Below are positions 1 through 7,726 of a stretch of 64,000 bases of DNA, piece after piece. Below the pieces are notes generated by a model that saw only the letters and a program-made list of their open reading frames with translations, did not search any database and was not told the origin of the DNA. Within the stretch, counting starts at the first letter, position 1; each line of letters starts with the position of its first letter. The translations under genes and the position numbers were made by a program. Origin of the DNA: Schlegelella aquatica (GTDB taxonomy: Bacteria > Pseudomonadota > Gammaproteobacteria > Burkholderiales > Burkholderiaceae_C); NCBI RefSeq assembly GCF_026013905.1, contig NZ_CP110257.1, forward strand, positions 2,378,001 through 2,442,000, written 5' to 3'.

Positions 1-2
1 TC

Positions 3-218
3 CAGGAGTTCGGCCTGCGCCAGATCGCCCCGGCGGAACTCGCGGCCTACATGCCGGACATCCGGGCCCACGCCAAGGGGTGCCGCTTCTACAACTGCAC
101 CCACCTGCACGAACCCGGCTGCGCGGTACTGGCGGCGGTGGAGGCGGGACGCATCGCAGCCTCGCGCCACCGCATCTACCGAGAGATCCACGAGGAGCTG
201 GACCGGCCGACGTACTGA
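3..218 (+). CDS. rsgA: Ribosome small-subunit-dependent GTPase A, C-terminal fragment
   Basis: Only the last 71 codons lie in the window; the gene enters from the left edge and stops with TGA at 216-218. The fragment holds the family's zinc-binding knuckle, with cysteines and a histidine spaced as in GCRFYNCTHLHEPGC, followed by the usual helical tail ending EELDRPTY. RsgA is a circularly permuted GTPase that checks late 30S assembly and releases factors from the maturing subunit. The GTPase core is outside the window, so activity cannot be judged here. It runs toward the convergent CobD-like gene, whose stop lies 30 bases away. Confidence 0.9.
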   Translation, partial: QEFGLRQIAPAELAAYMPDIRAHAKGCRFYNCTHLHEPGCAVLAAVEAGRIAASRHRIYREIHEELDRPTY

Positions 219-248
219 AGACCGCGCAGCCCAGCGGCGGCCGGCGCG

Positions 249-1238
249 TCAGCCGATCAAGTTGGCCAACGACAGCAGCGCCAGCAGCAGCATCCACAGC
301 ACGACCGAGCGCCACACGAGCCCGACGATGCTGCGCAGGTGCCCCAGCTCGGGCACCATGCCGCCGGTCGAGCCTTCGGCCTCGCCCGCATCGCTCACCG
401 CGCCGGCCTCGAAGCTCTTGGTGCGGTCGGGCGTGATCCCGGGCGCGGCACTGCCGCCCAGGCGCACCCCCACCGCACCGGAGGCGGCCGAAAGGATGAT
501 GCCGTCGTTGGAGAACCGCCACAGCGCGGCGTACCGGCGCCAGCTGTCCACCGCCTCCTCGAAATTGCCGACGATCGCAAACCCGCAGGCCGTCAGGCGC
601 GCGGGGACGTGGTCCAGCCAGCCGAACAGGCGCTGGGCCAGCTCCATCAGGCGGGCGTTGGTCGGCACCCCGATCGTGCGGCTGCGATAGGCCCAGTAGC
701 GGCTGGAGAACTCCGCCATCCGGTACAGCACCGCCCCCGCCGGGCCGAAGCCCAGCGTGCTGAGCAGCACAAACCAGAAGAACACCCCGAACACGTGCCG
801 GTGTGCAGCGATCAGCGAATGCTCGATCACATGCCTCAGCAGCTCGGTACGCGGCAACTCGCTCGCATCCAAGTGCCGCCATTCGGCCAACAGGCGCCGC
901 GCCTCGACCTCGTCACCGCGTTCGAGGGCATCGCGGATGTCGGTGAAGTAGTGGCTGAACTGCCGGAAGCCGAGCGTGAGGTAGAGCACCAGCACGTTCC
1001 ACACGAAGGCCAGCAAGATGCTGAACTGCGCGATCGCGTAGAAGATGAGCCAGGTCGCGAGCGCCGGCAGCAGCGCCGTCACCATCCACACGACCCAGGC
1101 ATGGACGTCCTTGCCGGCGTCGAAGTTGCGCCCCGTCCAGCGCACCCACCCCATCAGGGCCTCATGCACCATGTTGCCTCGCCGCAGCGGCTTGAGCTGC
1201 TCGATCAGCAACGCGAAAAGCACCGAGAAAAAACTCAT
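249..1238 (-). CDS. CobD/CbiB-family membrane protein
   Basis: A 329-residue integral membrane protein related to the CobD/CbiB (cobinamide-phosphate synthase) and AmpE group. It has hydrophobic spans near residues 45-90 and 145-170 and a C-terminal span near 305-325, separated by charged loops. In Burkholderiales this gene sits beside a CoA-pyrophosphatase NUDIX gene, as here. No other cobalamin gene is nearby, so a true role in cobalamin synthesis is doubtful and I keep the family name only. The start MSFFSVLFALL at 1238 is preferred because homologues begin this way; an in-frame ATG four codons upstream (1250) is possible. It is probably cotranscribed after the NUDIX gene, 74 bases away. 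Confidence 0.75.
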   Translation of the reverse strand: MSFFSVLFALLIEQLKPLRRGNMVHEALMGWVRWTGRNFDAGKDVHAWVVWMVTALLPALATWLIFYAIAQFSILLAFVWNVLVLYLTLGFRQFSHYFTDIRDALERGDEVEARRLLAEWRHLDASELPRTELLRHVIEHSLIAAHRHVFGVFFWFVLLSTLGFGPAGAVLYRMAEFSSRYWAYRSRTIGVPTNARLMELAQRLFGWLDHVPARLTACGFAIVGNFEEAVDSWRRYAALWRFSNDGIILSAASGAVGVRLGGSAAPGITPDRTKSFEAGAVSDAGEAEGSTGGMVPELGHLRSIVGLVWRSVVLWMLLLALLSLANLIG

Positions 1239-1312
1239 GGCCGGGATCATAGCCGCCGCGCTCGGCCGCGCCTAAGCCACTGCCCGGCCTTCGCATGCGG
1301 GCCGGGTGCCGG

Positions 1313-1996
1313 TCAGGCCGCCAGGAAGCGATAGAGATTGCGCAGCATCGCCGCGGTGGCGCCCCAGATGAAGTAGCGGTCGACGCCGCCGTCGGGTCGC
1401 AGCCGCTCCCACGGCATCGAGAAGAACTCGCGCCGGTCGCCGGCGAACTCGAACGCATGGCGGCGATGGTGCGCGGGCTGCATCAGGAACGCCAGGGGCA
1501 CCTCGAAGACCTCGGCCACCTCGGAGGGGTCGGGGCGCACCTCGAACCCGGGCCGGACCAAAGCGACCACCGGCGTCACCATGAAGGCCGTCACGGTCGA
1601 GTAGATCGGCAACTGCCCGATCACCTCGACGTGCTCCGCCGCGAGCCCCACCTCCTCCTCGGCTTCGCGCAGAGCCGTGGCGGCGGGGTCCGGGTCGTGC
1701 GGCTCGGCCCTCCCGCCGGGAAAGCTGATCTGGCCGGCATGGTCGCGCAGGTGCTCGGTGCGGCGCGTCAGCAGCACGGTGAGTTCGTCGCGCATCACCA
1801 GCGGCACCAACACCGAGGCATGCGCCGGCTCGCGCCCGCCGAGGCGCCGCTCCGCGCTCACCTCCGGCTGCCACGCCGGCGGCGCCCGAAAGCGCTCCCG
1901 CAACCGCTCGGGTTGCAGGCGCTCGGCCGGCACCGGCGGCAGGTGGGCATCCACGCCGATGACGGGCACTTGCTGCGGGTCCAGGATCAATGCCAT
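1313..1996 (-). CDS. NUDIX hydrolase, CoA pyrophosphatase type
   Basis: A 227-residue NUDIX protein. The motif SFPGG at residues 91-95 and the box continuing to REAEEEVGL at 110-118 match the NudL/YeaB CoA-pyrophosphatase branch, which cleaves CoA and its derivatives to phosphopantetheine and 3',5'-ADP. The glutamates of REAEEE are the expected metal ligands. The start codon lies only 16 bases past the T-tract of the rplS terminator, so transcription depends on read-through or on a promoter inside the terminator region. It is followed by the CobD-like gene on the same strand. The exact substrate is inferred from family, not shown here. Confidence 0.85.
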   Translation of the reverse strand: MALILDPQQVPVIGVDAHLPPVPAERLQPERLRERFRAPPAWQPEVSAERRLGGREPAHASVLVPLVMRDELTVLLTRRTEHLRDHAGQISFPGGRAEPHDPDPAATALREAEEEVGLAAEHVEVIGQLPIYSTVTAFMVTPVVALVRPGFEVRPDPSEVAEVFEVPLAFLMQPAHHRRHAFEFAGDRREFFSMPWERLRPDGGVDRYFIWGATAAMLRNLYRFLAA

Positions 1997-2011
1997 GGGC
2001 GGTGCGAAACG

Positions 2012-2045
2012 AAAAAGCCGCCTGCGCGGTGGGCGCGAGGCGGCT
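2012..2045 (-). terminator. Rho-independent terminator after rplS
   Basis: On the minus strand AGCCGCCT (2045-2038) pairs perfectly with AGGCGGCT (2023-2016) across a 14-nt GC-rich loop and is followed by TTTTT (2016-2012). It lies 33 bases past the rplS stop and closes the rpsP-rimM-trmD-rplS operon. The T-tract ends about 15 bases before the NUDIX start codon. Confidence 0.85.
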
Positions 2046-2078
2046 GCGGGAAGGACAAGCCGGGAGCCTTCGAAGGCT

Positions 2079-2432
2079 TTAGGCCAGCTTCTCCTTGATG
2101 CGGGCCGACTTGCCGCTGCGCTGGCGCAGGTAGTACAGCTTGGCGCGACGCACGTCGCCGCGGCGCTTGACTTCGATCGAGGCGATCAGCGGGCTGTACA
2201 GCTGGAACGTACGCTCGACGCCCTCGCCGCTGGAGATCTTGCGCACGATGAAGCTGCTGTTCAGGCCGCGATTGCGCTTGGCGATCACCACGCCCTCGTA
2301 GGCCTGCACGCGCTTGCGGTTGCCTTCGACGACGTTGACGTTGACGACCACCGTGTCACCGGGGGCGAATTCGGGGACGTTCTTGTTGAGCCGGGAGATT
2401 TCTTCCTGCTCGAGCTGACGGATCAGATCCAT
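2079..2432 (-). CDS. rplS: 50S ribosomal protein L19
   Basis: A 117-residue protein with the full L19 sequence pattern (N-terminal [12 protein letters not shown], central [18 protein letters not shown], and C-terminal [11 protein letters not shown]). L19 sits at the 30S-50S interface. The start at 2432 is fixed by a strong ribosome-binding site (AGGAGA) 5-10 bases upstream; the frame stays open ten codons further up to a non-homologous ATG at 2462. It is the last gene of the rpsP-rimM-trmD-rplS operon, 145 bases after trmD, and a terminator follows directly. That long gap may allow separate regulation of L19, which is made in larger amounts than TrmD. Confidence 0.97.
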   Translation of the reverse strand: MDLIRQLEQEEISRLNKNVPEFAPGDTVVVNVNVVEGNRKRVQAYEGVVIAKRNRGLNSSFIVRKISSGEGVERTFQLYSPLIASIEVKRRGDVRRAKLYYLRQRSGKSARIKEKLA

Positions 2433-2577
2433 GGTTTCTCCTGTGATCGTGCCGCGCCGCAAACCTTCGAAGAGCTTGTGAGAGGCTGCCTGGGATGAAG
2501 CCGCCGGCGCCCCGCCGGGGCACCCGCAAGCCTCACCCCGGCCGCCATGGGCGGGTAGAGGATCGAAAAGCCTGCGA

Positions 2578-3336
2578 TTATAGCCGAGCCAAGAAGCGCT
2601 CGTCTTCGGTGCTGAGGAGACGCGCCGCCCGGGCCGCCTCGATCAGGTCCGGCCGGCGCTCGGCCGTCAGGCGCAGCGCCTGCTCCCGGCGCCAGCGCGC
2701 GATCTGGGCATGGTGGCCCGACAGCAGCACGGCCGGCACCGGCAAGGGCCCCTCATCCGTCTCGAGCACCTCCGGGCGGCTGTAGTGCGGGCAGTCCAGC
2801 AACCCGTCGGAGAAGCTGTCCTGCTCGTGCGACTGGGCGTCGTTCAGCACACCCGGTTGCAGCCGCGCGATCCCATCCAGCAGGGCCAGTGCCGGGATCT
2901 CGCCGCCCGAGAGGACGAAGTCGCCGAGGCTGAGTTCCACGTCCACGTGGCGGTCGATGAAGCGCTGGTCGATGCCCTCGTAGCGCCCGCAGACCAGGAT
3001 CGCTCCTTCGCCGGATGCCCATTCGCGCAGGAGCCGCTGGTCGAGGCGACGCCCGGCGGGCGAGAAGGACACGACCGGCCCCGCTGGGGCGCCCGAGGCG
3101 CGCCGCGCCTCGCGCACGGCGGCCAACGCCCGCTCCAACGGCTCGACCAGCATCACCATGCCGGGCCCGCCGCCGTACGGCCGGTCGTCCACCCGCCGGT
3201 AGTTGTCCAGCGCATGCTCGCGCAGCGGCCACAAGTGCACGTCCACCTGTCCGCTCTCGTAGGCGCGGCGCGTCACCCCTTGCGTCAGGAAGGGCTCGAA
3301 GAGCTCGGGGAACAACGTGATGACGTCGAATCGCAT
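2578..3336 (-). CDS. trmD: tRNA (guanine37-N1)-methyltransferase
   Basis: A 252-residue SPOUT-class methyltransferase that makes m1G37 in tRNAs reading CNN codons and so prevents +1 frameshifting. Visible family motifs are [15 protein letters not shown] at the N-terminus, the active-site/knot segment RYEGIDQRF, and the trefoil-knot stretch [11 protein letters not shown] followed by HYSRPE. The start at 3336 matches homologues exactly; a frame-open ATG 11 codons upstream is not conserved. It lies third in the ribosomal operon, 73 bases after rimM. The last codons and stop contain a TATAAT sequence on the coding strand (2583-2578), without a good -35. Confidence 0.96.
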   Translation of the reverse strand: MRFDVITLFPELFEPFLTQGVTRRAYESGQVDVHLWPLREHALDNYRRVDDRPYGGGPGMVMLVEPLERALAAVREARRASGAPAGPVVSFSPAGRRLDQRLLREWASGEGAILVCGRYEGIDQRFIDRHVDVELSLGDFVLSGGEIPALALLDGIARLQPGVLNDAQSHEQDSFSDGLLDCPHYSRPEVLETDEGPLPVPAVLLSGHHAQIARWRREQALRLTAERRPDLIEAARAARLLSTEDERFLARL

Positions 3337-3409
3337 CGGGCGAGCAAGCGGCAGATGAACGGCCCGCAAGGGGGCAGGAGGTGGCAGGCGGGCCGCCCGG
3401 CAGGGGCGC

Positions 3410-4012
3410 TCAGTAATCGAGACCCCAGTCTGCCACGATGCGGCGGGCGGCCAGATCCACCGAGTCGATGTAGGCCGACACGAAGGGAATCAGCCGCTCG
3501 ATCGCTTCGCCGCCGGGCACTTCGGCCTGCACGCGCAGCACGCAGTGCGGACCGGTGTCCAGCAGATCCGTCACGCGCCCGAGCGCGGCCCCCTCGCGGT
3601 TGACGACTTCCAGACCGATCAGGTCGACCCAGTAGTACTCGTCCTGCGCGGCGGTCGGAAAGCTGGCGCGCGACACGAAGACCCGCGCCCCCTTGAGCGC
3701 CTCGGCCGCAGTGCGGTCGGGCAATTCCTGCGCACAGGCCACCACCCAGTCGCCGTGTTCACGGGCGTGGGTGATCTTGAGCAGGCGGGGAATCGGACCT
3801 GCCGCCGGCGCGCCGGGCTTGGCGGCGGGCCGCGGGCCGTTCGGCGGCTGGAGGAACCAGCGGCGTGAGGAAAACAGGGCCTGAGGATCGGCCGAGTAGG
3901 GCTGGACCTTGATCCAGCCCTTCACCCCCCAGGCGTCGACGATGCGACCGACCTCGACAGCATCGTCGGGCCACGCCACCTCGTCGTCGGCTGCGCCAGG
4001 CCAGGCGGACAC
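3410..4012 (-). CDS. rimM: 16S rRNA maturation factor RimM
   Basis: A 200-residue two-domain protein. The N-terminal RimM beta-barrel carries [18 protein letters not shown] near residues 19-36, and the C-terminal PRC-barrel carries [16 protein letters not shown] and ends in ADWGLDY. RimM binds ribosomal protein S19 and helps mature the 30S head. The start is uncertain: the open frame begins with GTG at 4012, 29 bases after rpsP, without a clear ribosome-binding site, and the first ~18 residues (acidic, [10 protein letters not shown]) are unlikely to be conserved. A second in-frame GTG lies at 3979. Its position between rpsP and trmD is the canonical order. Confidence 0.93.
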   Translation of the reverse strand: MSAWPGAADDEVAWPDDAVEVGRIVDAWGVKGWIKVQPYSADPQALFSSRRWFLQPPNGPRPAAKPGAPAAGPIPRLLKITHAREHGDWVVACAQELPDRTAAEALKGARVFVSRASFPTAAQDEYYWVDLIGLEVVNREGAALGRVTDLLDTGPHCVLRVQAEVPGGEAIERLIPFVSAYIDSVDLAARRIVADWGLDY

Positions 4013-4041
4013 GGCATCAAGGCAGGCGTGTGGAAGCGAGC

Positions 4042-4299
4042 TCAGGCGGCCGGGGTGGCTGCCTTGGCTTCCTTCACGAGACGGGCGACGGTGGGCGACA
4101 GCTGCGCACCGTTGCTCAGCCAGTACTCGACGCGATCGTGCGCCACGCGCAGCTTCTCGGCGGCGCCGGAGGCCACGGGGTTGTAGAAGCCCACACGCTC
4201 CAGGAAGCGGCCGTCGCGGCGGTGACGCGAGTCGGCAGCGACGATGTTGTAGAACGGGCGCTTCTTGGAGCCGCCCCGTGCGAGTCGAATCACGACCAT
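4042..4299 (-). CDS. rpsP: 30S ribosomal protein S16
   Basis: An 85-residue S16, beginning [20 protein letters not shown] and carrying the family's [14 protein letters not shown] segment. S16 is a primary assembly protein of the 30S body. The start at 4299 is set by a purine-rich site (GAAGGAAA) just upstream, although the frame remains open to an ATG at 4407. It heads the rpsP-rimM-trmD-rplS operon. A TATAAT box about 140 bases upstream (4437-4442) is the likely promoter. Confidence 0.97.
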   Translation of the reverse strand: MVVIRLARGGSKKRPFYNIVAADSRHRRDGRFLERVGFYNPVASGAAEKLRVAHDRVEYWLSNGAQLSPTVARLVKEAKAATPAA

Positions 4300-4436
4300 G
4301 ATGTTTTCCTTCGAAATTCTCGTTGGGCGCGATGCACCAGGAGACACACAGGCGCTCGGCAGCCGGATCGCTAGGTCAGCACCGTAGATACGTGCTGCCT
4401 GAGGCAAAGCCCGGCAGCCGGCGCTGAGAACCCGAA

Positions 4437-4463
4437 ATTATAGCGTGCAGCCGCACCGCCCAA
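4437..4463 (-). promoter_or_regulatory. Candidate promoter of the rpsP operon
   Basis: Read on the minus strand, a perfect TATAAT (4442-4437) lies in otherwise GC-rich DNA, with TTGGGC (4463-4458) 15 bases upstream; GCTTGG with a 17-base spacer is an alternative -35. This would give an rpsP leader of about 130 nt. Assignment rests on motif and position only. Confidence 0.5.
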
Positions 4464-4514
4464 GCGTGGCTCCTTGCGCCGGGCTGGAGCCGTTGTCGTT
4501 ACAGTAGCGCTCCC

Positions 4515-4988
4515 ATGAATGCGACCTTCCCCACCGGCTCTGCGGCGCGGCCGTACAAGTCCAAGACGCTCGCCACCTGGATTGCCGTCCTCGGAGGCAG
4601 CCTGGGGCTGCACCGCCTTTACCTGCATGGGCTGCGCGACATCCTCGGTTGGCTGCACCCGCTGCCCACTGCGCTGGGCGTGATCGGTGTGCAACGAATG
4701 ATCGAGTTCGGCCAGGACGACCGGCTGTCGTGGGTGCTCGTGCCGCTGCTCGGCCTCATGATCGCGCAAGGCATGTTCTGCGCGATCCTCTACGGCCTCA
4801 CGCCGGACGAGAAGTGGAACGCGCGCCACAACCCCCAGGGCCCCGAGCACCGCACGGGATGGGGCGCGGTGATCGGCGTGATCGTCGCGCTCATGGTGGG
4901 CGCCGGCGTGCTGATGGCGACCATCGCCTACGGCTTCCAGCGCTACTTCGAGACGCAGATCGAGGAAGCCCGCAAGATCAGCCAGTGA
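4515..4988 (+). CDS. TM2-type membrane protein
   Basis: A 157-residue small membrane protein. The N-terminal part KSKTLATWIAVLGGSLGLHR is the typical TM2/NINE-family pattern (two helices joined by a short turn, with a GxxGxHRxY signature). Two further hydrophobic helices follow at about residues 72-92 and 113-140, and the tail is amphipathic (RYFETQIEEARKI). No enzymatic motif is seen and the cellular role of the family is not established. The gene is alone on the plus strand between the divergent rpsP operon and the convergent pit gene. It lacks a Shine-Dalgarno sequence; a TACAGT box at 4500-4505 lies 9 bases before the ATG. Confidence 0.75.
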   Translation: MNATFPTGSAARPYKSKTLATWIAVLGGSLGLHRLYLHGLRDILGWLHPLPTALGVIGVQRMIEFGQDDRLSWVLVPLLGLMIAQGMFCAILYGLTPDEKWNARHNPQGPEHRTGWGAVIGVIVALMVGAGVLMATIAYGFQRYFETQIEEARKISQ

Positions 4989-5009
4989 CGGGGCGCAGAC
5001 AGCGCCCCG
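4989..5009. terminator. Hairpin between convergent TM2 and pit genes
   Basis: CGGGGCGC and GCGCCCCG form a perfect 8-bp stem with a 5-nt loop directly after the TM2-gene stop. There is no T-tract on either side, so it may act with Rho or simply protect the 3' ends of the two converging transcripts. Confidence 0.45.
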
Positions 5010-5026
5010 CCCTTGGCGCGGGCGCG

Positions 5027-6037
5027 TCAGAAGATCTGCAGGCCGACCCAGTAGAACACCGCCGCGATGAAGGCCGACGCCGGGATCGTGAAGATCCAGG
5101 CCCACACGATGTTGCCAGCCACGCCCCAGCGCACCGCGGAGGCACGCCGGGTCGAGCCGACGCCGACGATGGCGCCGGTGATGGTGTGCGTGGTGGACAC
5201 CGGGATGCCCAGCCCCGTGGCCAGGAAGAGCGTCATCGCCCCGCCCGTCTCGGCACAGAAGCCGCCCACCGGCTTGAGCTTGGTGATGCGCTGCCCCATC
5301 GTCTTGACGATGCGCCAGCCGCCGAACATGGTGCCCACCGCGATCGCGATGTAGCACGCCCAGATCACCCAGGTCGGCGGCGCCGTGTCGGTGGCGGCGG
5401 CGTAGCCCGAGCCGATCAGCAGCATCCAGATGATGCCGATGGTCTTCTGCGCGTCGTTGCCGCCGTGGCCAAGCGAATACAGCCCCGCCGAGACGAGCTG
5501 CAAACGGCGGAACCAGTTGTCCACCAGCAACGGCGAGGTCCGCCTGAACAAGTGTGCGACGACCACCATCAGCAACGAACCCAGCAGGAAGCCGAGCAGC
5601 GGCGAGACGAAGATGAAGGCCACCGTCTTGAGGATGCCCGAGCCGATCAGCGCGCTCGAGCCCGCCTTGGCGAGCGTGGCCCCGACGATGCCGCCGATCA
5701 GTGCATGCGAGGAGCTCGACGGGATGCCGTAGAACCACGTGATCACGTTCCACGCGATCGCGCCGATCAGTGCCCCGAAGACCACATAGTGGTCCACCAC
5801 GCCCGGCACGACGATGCCCTTGCCGACCGTGGCCGCGACCTTCAGATGGAACACGAAGATCGCGACGAAGTTGAAGGTGGCGGCGAACAGCACCGCCTGC
5901 TGCGGCTTGAGCACCCCGGTGGAGACGACGGTGGCGATGGAGTTCGCGGCATCGTGGAAGCCGTTCATGAAGTCGAATGCGATCGCGAGCGCGACCAGCA
6001 TCACGACGACCCAGAAGCCGACCTGTACTGCGTCCAT
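5027..6037 (-). CDS. Inorganic phosphate transporter, Pit family
   Basis: A 336-residue polytopic permease of the PiT (low-affinity phosphate/metal-phosphate symporter) family. Both halves of the inverted repeat signature are visible: FMNGFHDAANSIATVVST near residues 24-41 and GHGGNDAQKTIGIIW near 190-206. About ten hydrophobic helices fill the rest. It begins 10 bases downstream of the DUF47 gene on the same strand. That pairing is the standard arrangement and suggests the DUF47 protein controls or assists transport. The C-terminus ends YWVGLQIF inside the membrane, as in relatives. Confidence 0.92.
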   Translation of the reverse strand: MDAVQVGFWVVVMLVALAIAFDFMNGFHDAANSIATVVSTGVLKPQQAVLFAATFNFVAIFVFHLKVAATVGKGIVVPGVVDHYVVFGALIGAIAWNVITWFYGIPSSSSHALIGGIVGATLAKAGSSALIGSGILKTVAFIFVSPLLGFLLGSLLMVVVAHLFRRTSPLLVDNWFRRLQLVSAGLYSLGHGGNDAQKTIGIIWMLLIGSGYAAATDTAPPTWVIWACYIAIAVGTMFGGWRIVKTMGQRITKLKPVGGFCAETGGAMTLFLATGLGIPVSTTHTITGAIVGVGSTRRASAVRWGVAGNIVWAWIFTIPASAFIAAVFYWVGLQIF

Positions 6038-6047
6038 GGAGCGCGAC

Positions 6048-6695
6048 TCAGGAGTTCTCGAGGACGACGCCCTCGATCAGGTTGGCCACGTCCTCGCAGC
6101 GGTCGGAGATCGCTTCGAGCTGCTCGTAGATCGCCTTGAGCTTGATGAGCTCGCGCACGTCCTCTTCCTCGCGGAACAGCTTGGACATGGCCGCGCGCAT
6201 CACGCGGTCGGCATCGGACTCGAGCTTGTCGATCTCTTCGCAAGTCTTGATCGCCGCCTCGGCCGCGTCGCGCTTGCTCAACTGTGCCAGCAGCGACACC
6301 GCATGGCGCACGCGCTCGCAGCACTTGACGCTCAGGTCCGTGAGCCGCTCGACCTCCTCGGTCATCGACCGCACGTCGTACAGCGACATGGTCTCGGACG
6401 AGTCCTGCAGCAGATCGAGGATGTCGTCCATCGCATTGATCAGCGAATGGATCTGCTCGCGGTCGATCGGCGTGATGAAGGTCTTGTGCAGGAGCCGGTT
6501 GACCTCCGCGGTGATCTTGTCGGCCTGGCGCTCGGCCGCATCGACTTGCACCGCGTAGCGTTCGCGTTCAGCCGGGTCCGAGTAGTTCTGCACCATCGCC
6601 ATGAAGGCCCGTGCGCCTTCGACGATCTTCTCGCCGTGCTGGTTGAACAGTTCGAAGAAATTGCCCTCGCGAGGCAACAGCTTGCCGAAGATCAT
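6048..6695 (-). CDS. DUF47 / PhoU-like phosphate transport regulator
   Basis: A 215-residue all-helical, highly charged protein of the DUF47 family (related in fold to PhoU), starting MIFGKLLPREGNFFELFNQH, which is the family's usual N-terminus. Residues such as KITAEVNRLLHKTFITPIDREQIHSL form the conserved core. It is thought to act in the cytoplasm with the adjacent Pit transporter. The start at 6695 is preferred over a GTG nine codons upstream because of homology; no strong ribosome-binding site is visible at either. It is the first gene of the DUF47-pit pair. Confidence 0.88.
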   Translation of the reverse strand: MIFGKLLPREGNFFELFNQHGEKIVEGARAFMAMVQNYSDPAERERYAVQVDAAERQADKITAEVNRLLHKTFITPIDREQIHSLINAMDDILDLLQDSSETMSLYDVRSMTEEVERLTDLSVKCCERVRHAVSLLAQLSKRDAAEAAIKTCEEIDKLESDADRVMRAAMSKLFREEEDVRELIKLKAIYEQLEAISDRCEDVANLIEGVVLENS

Positions 6696-6803
6696 GATGA
6701 AACCGTGTGGGTCGTGTGGCACATCGCCCGCGAGGGTCGCCCGCGGGGCAAAAATGGCCGTATTGTGACAGCTCGGGGCCGCGCCCCCGCCGCCCGGCCG
6801 GAC

Positions 6804-7166
6804 TCACGAACGGAAGATGAAGTAGACCGCGCCCACCAGGCACAGCCCGGCCCAGACGAAGTCCCACTTGAACGGCACTTTCATGTAGACCATCGCGAAG
6901 GGCACGAACACCGTGAGCGTGATGACCTCCTGCATGATCTTCAGTTGCGCGAGCGAGAAGACGCCGCTCGAGTAGCCGATGCGGTTGGCGGGCACCTGCA
7001 GGAGGTACTCGAACAGCGCGATGCCCCAGCTCACGAACGCCGCTACGTACCAAGGCGCGGTAGCGAGGTTCTTGAGGTGCCCATACCAGGCGAAGGTCAT
7101 GAAGACGTTGGAGGCGACGAGCAGGCCGATGGTCTGCACCGAGACACCGAGGGCATGAGACGTCAT
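6804..7166 (-). CDS. DUF486 (DMT-like) four-helix membrane protein
   Basis: A 120-residue protein with four hydrophobic helices, matching the DUF486 family of small DMT-superfamily-like proteins (core FMTFAWYGHLKN, VPANRIGYSSGVFSLAQLKI). Substrate and role are unknown. Its ATG (7166-7164) overlaps the folK stop as ATGA, with GGAG six to nine bases upstream, so it is translationally coupled to folK and is the last gene of the perM-hda-HAD-pcnB-folK operon. Confidence 0.82.
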   Translation of the reverse strand: MTSHALGVSVQTIGLLVASNVFMTFAWYGHLKNLATAPWYVAAFVSWGIALFEYLLQVPANRIGYSSGVFSLAQLKIMQEVITLTVFVPFAMVYMKVPFKWDFVWAGLCLVGAVYFIFRS

Positions 7167-7726
7167 GGAGTGACTCCGCAGGCGGGGTCGCCGGGAACCA
7201 GGGAGTGCGCCAGGCGGATCAGGCGCTGGTCCTGGACGGCGTCGAGCAGCACCCGGGCCGGACCGCGACCGGGTACGACCAGATCGGGATCGAGATCGGC
7301 GAGCGGCGCCAGCACGAAGGCCCGCTCGTGCATCCGTGGATGCGGCACCTCCAGCTCGGGGAGTGCGATGCGGTCCTGTCCCCACAGCAGCAGGTCCAGA
7401 TCGAGCGTTCGCGGTGCATTGCGATAAGGCCGCAGCCGCCCATGGGCCTGCTCGATGGCCTGCAACCGCGCGAGGAAGTCCAGCGGCGGCATCGTGGTCA
7501 CCACCGCGGCGACGGCATTGAGATAGTCGGGCCCGCTCGACTCGATCGGCGCGCTGCGGTAGACGGGCGAGACACGAACCTCGTCGACGGTGGGCAACGC
7601 CCGCAAGGCGGCCACCGCCTCGCGCAGCGTGGTCAGGGCATCGCCCAGGTTCGCACCGAGCCCGACATAGGCAAGCACGGCCGGGCCGTGCGAGCCCGGG
7701 TGGGGAACGTGCGCCTCAGCCTGCAT
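7163..7726 (-). CDS. folK: 2-amino-4-hydroxy-6-hydroxymethyldihydropteridine pyrophosphokinase
   Basis: A 187-residue HPPK that transfers pyrophosphate from ATP to 6-hydroxymethyl-7,8-dihydropterin in folate synthesis. Family motifs seen are YVGLGANLGD, the pterin/ATP site around RPYRNAPRTLDLDLLLWG, and the PHPRMHERAFVLAPL segment. The chosen start MQAEAHVP at 7726 overlaps the end of pcnB by 11 bases; the frame extends further upstream inside pcnB, but without homology. The C-terminus runs into the DUF486 gene by a 4-base overlap. The pcnB-folK order is standard in Beta- and Gammaproteobacteria. Confidence 0.94.
   Translation of the reverse strand: MQAEAHVPHPGSHGPAVLAYVGLGANLGDALTTLREAVAALRALPTVDEVRVSPVYRSAPIESSGPDYLNAVAAVVTTMPPLDFLARLQAIEQAHGRLRPYRNAPRTLDLDLLLWGQDRIALPELEVPHPRMHERAFVLAPLADLDPDLVVPGRGPARVLLDAVQDQRLIRLAHSLVPGDPACGVTP

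Noticed and set aside
2578..2583. TATAAT at the trmD stop as an rplS promoter
   Set aside because: No acceptable -35 at 15-19 bases and the sequence is fixed by the TrmD C-terminal codons; probably chance.
4012..4017. ATG at 4017 as the rimM start
   Set aside because: It is out of frame with rimM; the in-frame start codons near here are GTG.
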